Assembly: GCA_963847145.1 (NCBI GenBank)
Contig: CAWJYN010000003.1
Span: forward strand, 186,001-250,000
Origin: JABFRJ01 sp963847145
GTDB lineage: Bacteria > Pseudomonadota > Alphaproteobacteria > Rhizobiales > Hyphomicrobiaceae
DNA length: 64,000 bases
Direction: 5' to 3'
Positions 16,606 through 25,071 of this stretch are shown here, in pieces (position 1 is the first letter of the stretch; the number at the start of each line of letters is the position of its first letter). The notes beneath the pieces are model-generated. The model ran no database searches. It worked only from the letters and a program-made list of their open reading frames with translations, and was not told the DNA's origin. The position numbers and the translations under genes are program-made.

Positions 16606-18126
16606 TCAATGCGGGCACAATCCCGACGCCGGATGGTCCTGCGCATATGTGGCAAGCCGCGCGCCCCGCCAAGTCCAGGCACGCCAACTCTGGTGCCTGC
16701 GGATCGCATCACGCGCAAAGCAGTCCCGATAATGAGACACCCAGTCACGTGCGTTCAGAGACGGCCCCTCTATGCGCTTCGCATGCAGCAGATCGAGCGC
16801 GGGCAATGCGGCCGGACCGAGCGAGAGCAGGTACGAGCGGTCAAGCTGTGCGCCGCGCCCCGCGACCTCGGCGCTGTGTGTTACGTTGTAGGTCGCGATG
16901 AGCTGCGCAAAGTCGATAAAGCAGCAGCTGTAGAGCAGACTGAGGGTGACGGCCAAGTTCGCGCCGACCAACCAGGCATTCGAGCGCTTGAACGCGATGC
17001 GCAGCAGGATCAACACCAGGCCACATGCCACCAGTGCCATCCAGATAAACGCGGAAACGCGCCAATAACTCAGCGCATACATGTCGACATAGAGATTGAG
17101 CCGCATGATAGACGACAACACCAGCAGCACGTTCTGTGCGATCCAAGCGAACACCAGCCCGCGGGCCAGCCGCGAACCTTCAAGCGTGCTGCCGGGGCCG
17201 AAGGTGCGAAGGACGAACGCTGCAGCCAGCGCCGCTGTGATCATCAAGGGATAGGCGCCGCGATGGGCATAGCTGGCATAGCTCATGCCGGCGGGCAGGC
17301 TGGCGCCGTTCCACAAGTAGGCAATATCCATCGCCGATTGCAGCGCAAACAGTGCGTTGAACAGCAGCAGCGACCGCACAATCGCGCCGGGTCCGAAGAC
17401 CTGCGCCGCCAATGACGAGGGCGCCGCCGGGCTTGCTGGCATGGCGCCACTTGCTGTCCTTGGCTTGAACGGCTTTACATCACGCACGCAGACTAGGCCC
17501 CACGTGACAGCGGCGGTGGCGAGCCAGAACATCACGCGGCCGTCCGCCACAACATTCCAAAGCTCGCGAACGTCGATCCTTGACAGCACGACTTCGATCA
17601 TCGGGTTGGCCGCGGCAAACAAAGCTAGAAAAACGCAACCGAGCGTCAGCGGCATGATCCACCGCACCAGCCCGCCGATGCGGCCGAGCAAGCCGCCCTG
17701 ACGGACCAGAATGGCTTCGACATCCGACAGCATGCGAAACGGGCCAATAAGCAAAAGCTTGAGCGGCTCCACAACGGCGCGTGGCCAGTTTGATTGCATT
17801 TGGCCGGTCACCACCAGCGCAAACACAGCAACGCCCATGGTGCCGAAACCGAACGATAGTGGACTGATCGTTTCGAGTAGAGGCGCGATGGCCAGTGCCG
17901 CAATAGCGAACGCCAGGGCCCTTCTGCCGTTGCGAAGCGCGGACGTGTTGACGACAACGATCCCCGCGACCACGGCGGCTAAGAACAATGCCGCTGAGAT
18001 GCCGATGCGCTCATTCCAAAACAAGCTGTCGCTGAGGGCCGCGAGACCCGCGACAATGCCGACCTGCAGGCCGTCTCGCCCGCGGGCGCGCGGGAGTGCT
18101 GCAACTGCGTCTCGACCAATGGACAT
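16606..18126 (-). CDS. Polytopic membrane protein, DUF4153/DUF4173 type
   Basis: This 506-residue protein has about ten or more hydrophobic helices. The block from LFALQSAMDIAYLWNG through YASYAHRGAYPL and the later AWIAQNVLLVLSSIMRL is recognisable from alphaproteobacterial DUF4153/DUF4173 proteins. Their function is unknown; some neighbours in other genomes are regulators. Here it lies downstream of the isoprenyl transferase operon on the same strand with a 45-bp gap. Which of the two DUF numbers applies needs a profile search. Confidence 0.65.
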   Translation of the reverse strand: MSIGRDAVAALPRARGRDGLQVGIVAGLAALSDSLFWNERIGISAALFLAAVVAGIVVVNTSALRNGRRALAFAIAALAIAPLLETISPLSFGFGTMGVAVFALVVTGQMQSNWPRAVVEPLKLLLIGPFRMLSDVEAILVRQGGLLGRIGGLVRWIMPLTLGCVFLALFAAANPMIEVVLSRIDVRELWNVVADGRVMFWLATAAVTWGLVCVRDVKPFKPRTASGAMPASPAAPSSLAAQVFGPGAIVRSLLLFNALFALQSAMDIAYLWNGASLPAGMSYASYAHRGAYPLMITAALAAAFVLRTFGPGSTLEGSRLARGLVFAWIAQNVLLVLSSIMRLNLYVDMYALSYWRVSAFIWMALVACGLVLILLRIAFKRSNAWLVGANLAVTLSLLYSCCFIDFAQLIATYNVTHSAEVAGRGAQLDRSYLLSLGPAALPALDLLHAKRIEGPSLNARDWVSHYRDCFARDAIRRHQSWRAWTWRGARLATYAQDHPASGLCPH

Positions 18127-18171
18127 GGGACCGTACTCCTGACCAGTGCGAGGATTGTTTGGTGATGAAAC

Positions 18172-18879
18172 TCACGCCGGTATCAGCGCGGCCTCGGACA
18201 CCCCGGCGCGTGTGACCAAGCCTCCGAAACGGCGCTGACGGGTGCGGAACTCGGCCACTGCTGCGCGCAAATCGCGGGCACTGAAGTCCGGCCACAACAG
18301 GTCGCTGAAAACGAGTTCGGCGTAGGCGCTTTCCCACAACAGGAAGTCGGACAACCGCTTCTCACCGCCGGTACGGATCAGCAGATCCACGGCGGGGAAT
18401 TGGTCGGCGCTGAGAGGCGCTCCCGGCAAAAGGGCGGCCGCCGCTTTGGCCAATTCGGCGCGCGACGAATAGTCGATCGCGATGCGCAGGTGCAGTGCGC
18501 CGCCCGCGCGTGTGAGTTGTTCAGCCGCCATGATTTTGCCGGCAAGGTCCGGTGCTAGCCGGTCACGCCGCCCGATGACCGTGAGGCGTGCGCCGCGCGC
18601 TTTGAGTTTTGGCGCCTGCGCGTCGAGATAGCGGCCCAGCAAGCCCATTAACGCGGCCACCTCTGCAGGCGGCCGCTGCCAGTTGTCGGATGAGAACGCG
18701 AACAAAGTCAGCGTGGAGATCCCAAGCGCCGGCGCCGCCTCGACGATCCGGCGCACCGCACGCGCGCCGGCCCGGTGTCCGACGGTCCGCGGCCAGCCGC
18801 GCTGCGTGGCCCATCGGCCGTTGCCGTCCATGATGATGGCGGCGTGCAGTGACGTTTCTTTTTGTAGAGTACTTTGCAT
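18172..18879 (-). CDS. uppS: Isoprenyl transferase (cis-prenyl diphosphate synthase, UppS family)
   Basis: The enzyme condenses isopentenyl diphosphate units in cis to make polyprenyl diphosphate. This 235-residue copy has the catalytic Asp18 in HAAIIMDGNGRWA, the FAFSSDNWQRP substrate loop, LLIRTGGEKRLSDFLLW and the C-terminal LVFSDLLWPDF. ATG at 18879 fits homology. It is not in the usual frr-uppS-cdsA-dxr cluster but behind a regulator gene, so it is probably a second copy with a regulated or specialised role. That is inferred from context; the housekeeping copy is outside the window. Confidence 0.88.
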   Translation of the reverse strand: MQSTLQKETSLHAAIIMDGNGRWATQRGWPRTVGHRAGARAVRRIVEAAPALGISTLTLFAFSSDNWQRPPAEVAALMGLLGRYLDAQAPKLKARGARLTVIGRRDRLAPDLAGKIMAAEQLTRAGGALHLRIAIDYSSRAELAKAAAALLPGAPLSADQFPAVDLLIRTGGEKRLSDFLLWESAYAELVFSDLLWPDFSARDLRAAVAEFRTRQRRFGGLVTRAGVSEAALIPA

Positions 18880-18926
18880 AACAGAGTTTCCGGTCAAAAA
18901 AATGAGCTGACGGATGCGGTGAAGGC

Positions 18927-19343
18927 TCAGGCGCGTGCGGGGCCGCCCGGACGACGTCCGGCAGTGCCGGTGGTTGCATTCTCGGCTTTCATGGCGCTGG
19001 CGGCATCGCGCACCACCTGCTCGAGCACGGTAAGATAATCGAGATAGCGCTGGCGGCCTTTCGGTGTCAGCCGGCACACCGTTTGTGGGCGATTGCGCAC
19101 GAAGCTTTTTTCGATAGCGACCACGCCGTCGTCCTGCAGCACCTGCAGGTGACGGCTGAGGTTGCCATCGGTCAGCCCGCACAGCTGCTTGAGATCGCCA
19201 AACAGCAAGCCTTTGGGATGGGCGACGAGCGAGGTCACTACGCCGAGCCGTGCCTTCTCATGGATGACACGGTCGAGGCCCTCATAGGCGAAGCGGCCGG
19301 CATCGGATTTGGCACTCGATTTGGGATCAGGCGGGTTCGTCAT
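18927..19343 (-). CDS. Winged-helix transcriptional regulator (HTH_34 type)
   Basis: This 138-residue protein has a single winged-helix domain at roughly residues 20-100, with LCGLTDGNLSRHLQVLQDDG as the recognition region and a wing with RNRPQTVCRLTPKG. This is the MarR/PadR-like winged helix found in small regulators with a membrane partner. A low-complexity tail follows. The start at 19343 overlaps the membrane-protein gene by 17 bp, so translation is probably coupled. Repeated ATGCAAA sites upstream of the operon are candidate operators. Confidence 0.85.
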   Translation of the reverse strand: MTNPPDPKSSAKSDAGRFAYEGLDRVIHEKARLGVVTSLVAHPKGLLFGDLKQLCGLTDGNLSRHLQVLQDDGVVAIEKSFVRNRPQTVCRLTPKGRQRYLDYLTVLEQVVRDAASAMKAENATTGTAGRRPGGPARA

Positions 19344-19947
19344 CGTCGCCTCCAAAGCACTGCTTGAGCAGCACCGCTGCCAGCATCTGGCCCACGCCGA
19401 ACGGTATCCCCATTGCCCACGGCGAGAGTGCTGCAGCGCCCGACGCATAGACCAAACACGCCAGCCCGCAGCCGAGATACCAGAGACTGACAACAATCAT
19501 GGGCCGGGGGAGAGATGTGCACGCCGCTGCAATGCCGAGGGACAGAACGATCTGCCACAGCCCTGGCAGCATCCAAATCGCATCCGGCACTTGTGTGCCG
19601 ATGACGGCTGTCAGCAGCACACCGGCCAGCGCCGCCGGCAGGAATTGTTCTGCGGCCGCCTTCAGCATGTCGTCGGCCAATCCGCCGTGCGCTTGGGACG
19701 ATCGCCGGATCGCCTCGATGGCGATGATCGCAATGGCGGCGATTGCCACCAGCGTCCACAGCACCAGATAGGAGGCGAACTCCCGCAGGGGCGCCGCGAT
19801 CCAGGCGGCTTGCATCGCCGCGCCCAGCATCGCCACGCCACCGGTGGCCGCCAGTGCCGCCGGGCCATAGCCGCGGAACAAGGTTGCCTGCGTCATCTGC
19901 CGCCGCATGGCTGAAATGTCAGCCAGGGCACGATCCAAGTCGCTCAT
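19327..19947 (-). CDS. Membrane protein, partner of the winged-helix regulator
   Basis: The protein has 206 residues with a soluble start (MSDLDRALADISAMRRQM) and about five or six hydrophobic helices, ending in an acidic GGDDDEPA tail. It is the first gene of a three-gene operon with the winged-helix regulator and the isoprenyl transferase. Small membrane proteins encoded with this type of regulator are frequent and sometimes act as sensors, but no such role has been shown for this one. No named domain was recognised. Confidence 0.7.
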   Translation of the reverse strand: MSDLDRALADISAMRRQMTQATLFRGYGPAALAATGGVAMLGAAMQAAWIAAPLREFASYLVLWTLVAIAAIAIIAIEAIRRSSQAHGGLADDMLKAAAEQFLPAALAGVLLTAVIGTQVPDAIWMLPGLWQIVLSLGIAAACTSLPRPMIVVSLWYLGCGLACLVYASGAAALSPWAMGIPFGVGQMLAAVLLKQCFGGDDDEPA

Positions 19948-19973
19948 GGTAGGGGTCCCACCGATACTTTATG

Positions 19974-20007
19974 ATGCAAAGTAAGCGCATATGCAAAGCG
20001 ATGCAAG
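19974..20007 (-). promoter_or_regulatory. Repeated ATGCAAA sites upstream of the membrane-protein/regulator/uppS operon
   Basis: Three direct copies lie in 34 bp: ATGCAAAG at 19974-19981, ATGCAAAG at 19991-19998 and ATGCAAGC at 20001-20008, with start-to-start spacing of 17 and 10 bp. The middle copy is part of the palindrome GCATATGC. They lie 27-60 bp upstream of the first ATG of the operon, where a regulator would bind. They are candidate operators for autoregulation. Confidence 0.4.
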
Positions 20008-20026
20008 CGGCGCTTTTGTGGCAGCG

Positions 20027-20932
20027 TTAACGTGGCGATGGCCGGCCGCGGCTGAGTGCGATCACAATCCCCGCTGCTACGCACGCAAGACCGACGAGGA
20101 AACTCCACGTGGCGGTCTCGCCCAAAAGTGCGACGCCAAGCGCGGTCGCCGTCAGTGGCGCAAGGGCTTGGAACGTCGTCACGCGCGTCGGGGTGAGACG
20201 CGCGTAGGCCCACAGCAAAATGAAATAGGCGAGCCCGCTGGAGAGGCCGATGAACACCACGGCTGCCTGCGCTCGTGGCGTCATGGCTAGCGGGTTGGTC
20301 AGACCACCGATCCCAATACCAAGGACAGCCAGAAACAGCACCGACGCGAACATCGCAAAGCCCGCCACCGGCAAGGCCGGATAGCGTTGAAGGTAGGGCA
20401 AGTAGAGTACGCTGCAGACCGCGCCGCAGAGTGCAGCGCCGAGCACCAGCAGTTCGCCGGCGAGCCCTGCGCCAGTGCCGCCGAAGATTTTGTCGCCCAA
20501 GGCCAAGCCAACGCCGAGCATGGTCAGCACCACGCCGGTTGTCTTGCGCGCTGTCATGCGCTCGCGACCCAGCGCCGCGCCCAGCAGCATGGTCAGCAGC
20601 GGAAACGCGGAAAACACCAACGCTGCGCGGCCAGCGGGAATGATGGTGAGGCCGACATTGAGCAGCAGAATTAAAATGGCAAACTGAATAATGCCGAGCA
20701 GTGCCATGGGCAGCAGATCGCGCCGCCTGAACTTCGGCCGCGGCGCCGCCAGCATAAATGGCACCAGCGACAGAACGCCGATCGTGTACCGCATGAAGGC
20801 CAGTGAAATCGGATCGGTCTCCGGCAGCGCAAAGCGTGACGCGACAGTCGCTGCGCCGACCTGGATGCCGACGAGGGCGGCCGCCAGCAGCGCCAATTTC
20901 TGACCACCGCGCGGCGCTGGCGCTTCGTCCAT
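20027..20932 (-). CDS. DMT-superfamily transporter (EamA family)
   Basis: This 301-residue protein has ten hydrophobic helices arranged as two EamA halves. The first half includes LMRYTIG-type sequence after DPISLAF and the second ends with FQALAPLTATALGVALLGET, the classic EamA segment. Such proteins usually export amino acids or metabolites. ATG at 20932 is chosen; a longer frame to 21070 reads into the GNAT gene. The GNAT gene lies 5 bp upstream on the same strand, suggesting a functional pair. Confidence 0.88.
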   Translation of the reverse strand: MDEAPAPRGGQKLALLAAALVGIQVGAATVASRFALPETDPISLAFMRYTIGVLSLVPFMLAAPRPKFRRRDLLPMALLGIIQFAILILLLNVGLTIIPAGRAALVFSAFPLLTMLLGAALGRERMTARKTTGVVLTMLGVGLALGDKIFGGTGAGLAGELLVLGAALCGAVCSVLYLPYLQRYPALPVAGFAMFASVLFLAVLGIGIGGLTNPLAMTPRAQAAVVFIGLSSGLAYFILLWAYARLTPTRVTTFQALAPLTATALGVALLGETATWSFLVGLACVAAGIVIALSRGRPSPR

Positions 20933-20937
20933 TGCGC

Positions 20938-21489
20938 TCACGGCAACGCGCGCTCCCAGGTCTCGCCGACGAGGTCGTGACCGAACCCACGATAGGGCTC
21001 TTCCAAGGTCATCTTGAACCCGGCCGAAGCATACAGCCCACGGGCGGCTGTCAGGTTGCGATTGGTCCACAGTTTCATCGTGACGTAGCCGGCTGCCGCC
21101 GCAAATGCGAGGCTGGCCTGCAGCAGATGCCGGCTGATGCCAAGCCCACGTGCGTCCGGCTCTACATAGACCAGCCGCAATTTCGCGACCTCGGCAGATT
21201 TCTCGACGACGAACGACGAGCCAACGACCCGCCCATCAAGCTCGGCGATCCAACAGCGTTCACGCTCCGGCTGAAATTTCAGCACAAACTCTGACGCCAC
21301 CTGTGCCACCAATGCTTCGAAGGTCCAGTCCCAGCCAAACTCGGCGGCATAGAGCGCGCCATGCCGGTGGACTACCCATCCTATGTCGCCGGGAGCTGGC
21401 GGCCTCAGCCGCAAGGATCGGCCACGCACATCGGCCACGATCTCGGCCGCTGGTAGCGCAACAGCGGGACGCGCACTTGCAGTCGTCAT
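20938..21489 (-). CDS. GNAT-family N-acetyltransferase
   Basis: The protein has 183 residues with a GNAT fold. The acetyl-CoA loop is visible as VEPDARGLGISRHLLQ, followed by AGYVTMKLWTNRNLTAARGLYASAGFKM. Some family members are fused to MarR regulators, but no HTH is present here. ATG at 21489 is preferred to the longer frame to 21609. It is co-transcribed with the downstream EamA transporter and may acetylate a compound that the transporter exports. The substrate is unknown. Confidence 0.82.
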   Translation of the reverse strand: MTTASARPAVALPAAEIVADVRGRSLRLRPPAPGDIGWVVHRHGALYAAEFGWDWTFEALVAQVASEFVLKFQPERERCWIAELDGRVVGSSFVVEKSAEVAKLRLVYVEPDARGLGISRHLLQASLAFAAAAGYVTMKLWTNRNLTAARGLYASAGFKMTLEEPYRGFGHDLVGETWERALP

Positions 21490-21632
21490 CGCCCGTCCAC
21501 ACGCTGAAATGGGAAGCATCGTTGCCGTTCGTGACGGCAATTCCCGTATAGACCTGCCCATCAAGTTCCGCCAGTATCCGCGCCAAGCGGCCGGGCTTGG
21601 CGTTTCCATCGCGCCCGCCGCAGAACCACTTC

Positions 21633-21640
21633 AGGGAGGA
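21633..21640 (+). promoter_or_regulatory. Strong ribosome binding site
   Basis: AGGGAGGA ends 4 bp before the ATG at 21645 and fixes the start of the peptide-binding protein. It is one of the best Shine-Dalgarno matches in the window. Confidence 0.7.
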
Positions 21641-21644
21641 CTGA

Positions 21645-23273
21645 ATGACTGTGAAATCCAAGATGTTTGCTGGCTTGATGGCGGCCGGGCTGATGGCCGG
21701 CGGCCTTGGCACCAGTGCCAACGCCGTCACCTTCAAATATGCGTTCCAGGGCGATCTCAACGCGCTTGACGGCTATTCCATCAATGAGACCTTTACATTC
21801 GGCGCACTCGGCAACGTGATGGAATCGCTGACCGCCCGCGGCAAAGATTTGTCCATCATTCCTGGGCTCGCCGAACGCTGGGAGGTGGTCGATCCGCTCA
21901 AGTGGCGCTTCTATCTGCGCAAGGGCGTCAAGTTCCACAATGGCGAAGCGTTCACGGCCGAGGACGTGCTGTTCTCACTCAAGCGCGTGCGATCGACCGA
22001 TAGCCAGATCAAGAGCCGCGTGCCCGCTGACATGGAAGCGGTCAAGGTTGACGACCACACCATCGACTTTATTCTGAAAACGCCGAACCCCATTCTGCAT
22101 GCCGAGTGGGACACTTGGCACATGTTCTCCAAGACCTGGTGTGAGGCTAACGGCTGCACGGAAGTGCAATCGTCCAAGGCGACCTCGCTGCAGCCGTTCG
22201 CGCTCAAAGCCAATGGCACCGGTGCGTTCACCATCGCCAGCCACGAGCCGGGCGTCAAAACTGTGTTCAAGGCGAACCCAAACTGGTGGGGCAAGAAAGA
22301 GCATAATCTGGATGAAGTGATCTTTCAGACCATCAAGTCGGACGCCACCCGCGTCGCAGCGCTGCTGTCGGGTGAAATCGACATGATGGACCCGGTGCCG
22401 CTGCAGGACATCGAGCGCGTCAATGCGTCGGGCAATGCCCGCGTGCTGACCGGCCCCGAAGTCCGCACCATCTTCTTGAATTTCGACCAGTTCCGCGACG
22501 AGCTGCTCTATTCAAGCGTCAAAGGTAAGAACCCCTTCAAGGACGTGCGCGTCCGCAAGGCGTTCTATCAGGCCGTCGACATCGAGGCGATCAAGGCGAA
22601 GGTAATGCGCGGCTCATCCACGCCGTCGGCGCTGATGATCGCGCCGGAGTTCTATGCCGGCTCGAAAGACTTCAAACGCCATGCTTATGATCCGGAAGCT
22701 GCCAAGAAGCTGCTCGCCGAAGCCGGCTATCCGGATGGCTTCGAGTTGGTGATGGATTGCCCGAATGACCGCTACGTCAATGACGAAGCGATCTGCCAGG
22801 CCGTCACCGCCATGCTCGCCCGCATCAACATCAAGGCGAAGCTGAACGCGCAGCCCAAGGCCAAGTTCTTTGAGAAGTGCGGGCCGACGCGCGGGAAACC
22901 CTACGACTGCTCGTTCAGCCTGCTCGGCTGGACACCCGGCTCGGGCGACGCCTGGAACGTGATCGCCAGCCACGCCACCTGCCGCGACGCAGACGGCAAA
23001 GGCAAAGTCAGCCCGGCGGCACAGGCCAGCTATGGCGGCTACTGCAATCCCAAGATCGACGAACTGTCGCTCAAGATCCTGACTGAGACCGACATCAAGA
23101 AGCGCGACGGCATGATCACCGAAGTCTTCAAGACCATGCACGAGGAAGTCAGCCACATTCCGTCTGCATCAGCAGGCGCTCGCTTGGGGCGTGTCCAAGA
23201 AGGTCGAGATGGTTCAGCGTCCGGACAACCAGATCCTGTTCCTTTGGGCGACCAAGAAAGAGTGAGCACCTGA
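21645..23273 (+). CDS. ABC transporter peptide-binding protein (SBP family 5), frameshifted near the C-terminus
   Basis: This is a periplasmic oligopeptide-type binding protein. A signal peptide ends in TSANA, and the family 5 segments GLAERWEVVDPLKWRFYLRK and FHNGEAFTAEDVLFSLKRVR are clear. After HEEVSHIP the frame breaks. Skipping the T at 23163 restores the ending LHQQALAWGVSKKVEMV..., with a stop at 23265. The last ~36 residues as given are therefore out of frame. No DppB/C/D/F genes follow, so the protein is an orphan. Either a base error or a real one-base insertion fits. Confidence 0.8.
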   Translation: MTVKSKMFAGLMAAGLMAGGLGTSANAVTFKYAFQGDLNALDGYSINETFTFGALGNVMESLTARGKDLSIIPGLAERWEVVDPLKWRFYLRKGVKFHNGEAFTAEDVLFSLKRVRSTDSQIKSRVPADMEAVKVDDHTIDFILKTPNPILHAEWDTWHMFSKTWCEANGCTEVQSSKATSLQPFALKANGTGAFTIASHEPGVKTVFKANPNWWGKKEHNLDEVIFQTIKSDATRVAALLSGEIDMMDPVPLQDIERVNASGNARVLTGPEVRTIFLNFDQFRDELLYSSVKGKNPFKDVRVRKAFYQAVDIEAIKAKVMRGSSTPSALMIAPEFYAGSKDFKRHAYDPEAAKKLLAEAGYPDGFELVMDCPNDRYVNDEAICQAVTAMLARINIKAKLNAQPKAKFFEKCGPTRGKPYDCSFSLLGWTPGSGDAWNVIASHATCRDADGKGKVSPAAQASYGGYCNPKIDELSLKILTETDIKKRDGMITEVFKTMHEEVSHIPSASAGARLGRVQEGRDGSASGQPDPVPLGDQERVST

Positions 23274-23298
23274 CCGGACTGCTCTGACAAAAGCGAAG

Positions 23299-23335
23299 GC
23301 GCGGGCTCACCCTAGAGTCCGCGCTTTCTCTATTT
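23299..23335 (+). terminator. Rho-independent terminator after the peptide-binding protein
   Basis: A 10-bp stem (GCGCGGGCTC / GAGTCCGCGC, one G-U pair) with a 6-nt loop is followed by TTTCTCTATTT. It lies 34 bp after the restored stop and separates this gene from convergent xseB. Confidence 0.75.
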
Positions 23336-23415
23336 CGTGCCGGCCATCGGGTTGCTAGCCTTTGGCCGTTGTCCGAAGCGTGGGGATTACAGATGTTTCG
23401 ACCTTCAACAGCGAC

Positions 23416-23682
23416 CTACTCGGCGTTGAACGGCTCGGTGCCGGTTGGCTGGCCGCCGGGGCCGAGGGTCAGTTTTTCGACCTTGGCTTCGGCCTGTTTC
23501 AAGAGCCGGTCGCAGTGGTCTTTGAGTGCCTCGCCGCGCTCGTAGATGACGATGCTTTCCTCAAGCTCGACGTCGCCGCGCTCCAGGCGGCCGACAATGT
23601 GCTCAAGTTCTTTCAGCGCGCGCTCAAACGTCATCTCGCGGATGTCGGCGTGCTTGGCTGCGGGCTTGGTCGTGGTGGCCAT
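23416..23682 (-). CDS. xseB: Exodeoxyribonuclease VII small subunit
   Basis: The small subunit binds XseA to form exonuclease VII, which degrades single-stranded DNA. The core FERALKELEHIVGRLERGDV followed by LEESIVIYERGEAL is diagnostic. The likely start is the ATG at 23682 (MATTTKPAAK), giving 88 residues; in-frame ATGs extend to 23703. The gene follows the HDAC-like gene on the same strand, a pairing common in alphaproteobacteria. A REPIN-like palindrome separates the two. Confidence 0.93.
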   Translation of the reverse strand: MATTTKPAAKHADIREMTFERALKELEHIVGRLERGDVELEESIVIYERGEALKDHCDRLLKQAEAKVEKLTLGPGGQPTGTEPFNAE

Positions 23683-23740
23683 CTGCATGTTGTGTCCCAT
23701 CATCGTGCCGGCGCGGGTCGCTGAATGACGGGCCGATCAG

Positions 23741-23829
23741 GTAGGTTGGGTCAAACGTTTTAGCGCGACCCAACATTTACACGCGCCATCCTGCCCTGTT
23801 GGGTCGCGCGAAGGCTTGACCCAACCTAC
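23741..23829. repeat. REPIN-like double palindrome
   Basis: Two hairpins face each other. The outer arms are GTAGGTTGGGTCAA (23741-23754) and its complement (23816-23829). The inner arms are GCGCGACCCAAC (23763-23774) and GTTGGGTCGCGC (23798-23809). Each half also folds on itself through GTTGGGTC/GACCCAAC. The core GTAGGTTGGGT...ACCCAAC is a motif dispersed in many bacterial genomes. The element lies between the HDAC-like gene and xseB. Confidence 0.85.
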
Positions 23830-23844
23830 AATTAAAGTCCGCGT

Positions 23845-24789
23845 TCAAGCACCGGCCTGCAGCAGTCCCTTGACGTGGACAGACACGGAACGGCCAAGTG
23901 CGGCGAGGTCATAACCGCCTTCCAGCATGGACACCAGCCGCCCGTGGCAATGCTTGTGGGCAACTTCAGCGAGCTGCATGGTGGCCCACTCAAAATCGGC
24001 CTCTTTCAGCCGCAGGTTGGCGAGTGGATCGTCCTCGTGGGCGTCGAAGCCTGCCGAGATAAGAATCAGATCAGGCCCAAAACTTTTGAGTGCGGGGAGA
24101 ACGCGCGCCGACATCGCCTCGCGGAAGGCCGCGCCACCGTCACCCGGCCGCAGCGGCGCGTTGCAGATGTTGCCGACGCCGCGCTCGCTCACCGCGCCCG
24201 TGCCGGGATACAGTGGCATCTGATGCGTTGAGGCAAAGAACAGGTTCTTGTCGGACCAGAAGATATCCTGCGTGCCGTTGCCGTGGTGGACGTCGAAGTC
24301 GACAACAGCGATGCGCTCTGCGCCATGCTTCTGCCGCGCGTACATGCCGGCAATTGCCACGTTAGAGAACAGGCAGAACCCCATCGCGCGCGCGGCCTCG
24401 GCGTGGTGGCCGCAGGGGCGCACTTGGCAGAAGGCCGTCTTGTGCCGGCCGGTCATAACGTCATCGACCGCCATCAGTCCGGCGCCAACAGCCCGCATGG
24501 CCGCTTCCCACGTTCCAGGTGACATAACCGTATCGGGATCGAGCCGCACCATCTCGCCGCCGGGCGCGGGGCGTGCCGCTTTGAGCTCGGCAATATAGCT
24601 GGCGGGGTGCGCCAGCGCGATGGCCACCTCGACGTCATCACGCAACGGGGCATCCACCCGCACCAGCCGCGCGAAGTCTGCATGGCCAAGCGCCTTGTCG
24701 ACCGCGCGCATGCGATCTGGCCGCTCGGGGTGGCCGGCGCCCGTATCGTGCAAAACAAAGCAAGGGTGCGTGATCAGCAGGGTGGACAT
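23845..24789 (-). CDS. HDAC-like deacylase (acetoin-utilisation/histone-deacetylase family)
   Basis: This zinc-dependent deacylase has 314 residues. The zinc ligands and charge relay are seen in VVDFDVHHGNGTQDIFW and in SAGFDAHEDDPL, and the catalytic tyrosine in MLEGGYDL. The usual RPPGHHA active-site loop reads RPCGHHAEA here. Bacterial homologues deacetylate polyamines or other small amides. The gene precedes xseB on the same strand with a palindromic element between them. Confidence 0.9.
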   Translation of the reverse strand: MSTLLITHPCFVLHDTGAGHPERPDRMRAVDKALGHADFARLVRVDAPLRDDVEVAIALAHPASYIAELKAARPAPGGEMVRLDPDTVMSPGTWEAAMRAVGAGLMAVDDVMTGRHKTAFCQVRPCGHHAEAARAMGFCLFSNVAIAGMYARQKHGAERIAVVDFDVHHGNGTQDIFWSDKNLFFASTHQMPLYPGTGAVSERGVGNICNAPLRPGDGGAAFREAMSARVLPALKSFGPDLILISAGFDAHEDDPLANLRLKEADFEWATMQLAEVAHKHCHGRLVSMLEGGYDLAALGRSVSVHVKGLLQAGA

Positions 24790-24941
24790 GCGGCCGCGGA
24801 CTCCAGTTGTGCAGGCCTATCATAGCCGGTTCGCGGCTTGCTGATAGCTGGTTTTCAAGGCGCACCCATTCAGCACCACCGGCACTTTTTACCGCGTAGC
24901 ATAGGCGCATTTCAGCAACACCGTCCAAAGCCGCACACGGA

Positions 24942-24956
24942 GTAACCAATTCTTAA
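24942..24956. promoter_or_regulatory. CtrA-like site upstream of the Omp25-like gene
   Basis: GTAA-CCAATTC-TTAA matches the alphaproteobacterial CtrA consensus TTAA-N7-TTAA in seven of eight bases. It lies 116 bp before the barrel start. Confidence 0.35.
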
Positions 24957-25071
24957 GGGACTCTGCCGCCTAGTGGGGACAGGACGACGGCCCTGTTTTG
25001 AGTTCCGCGCCTCCATGACTTTCAGAGCGTGCAGCGGCGCCACCCACACGCCGGCAACAAGAGGAACTCAC

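Noticed and set aside
20938..21609. Longer GNAT start at 21609
   Set aside because: The added 40 residues do not look like the family, and ATG at 21489 begins just before the conserved domain.
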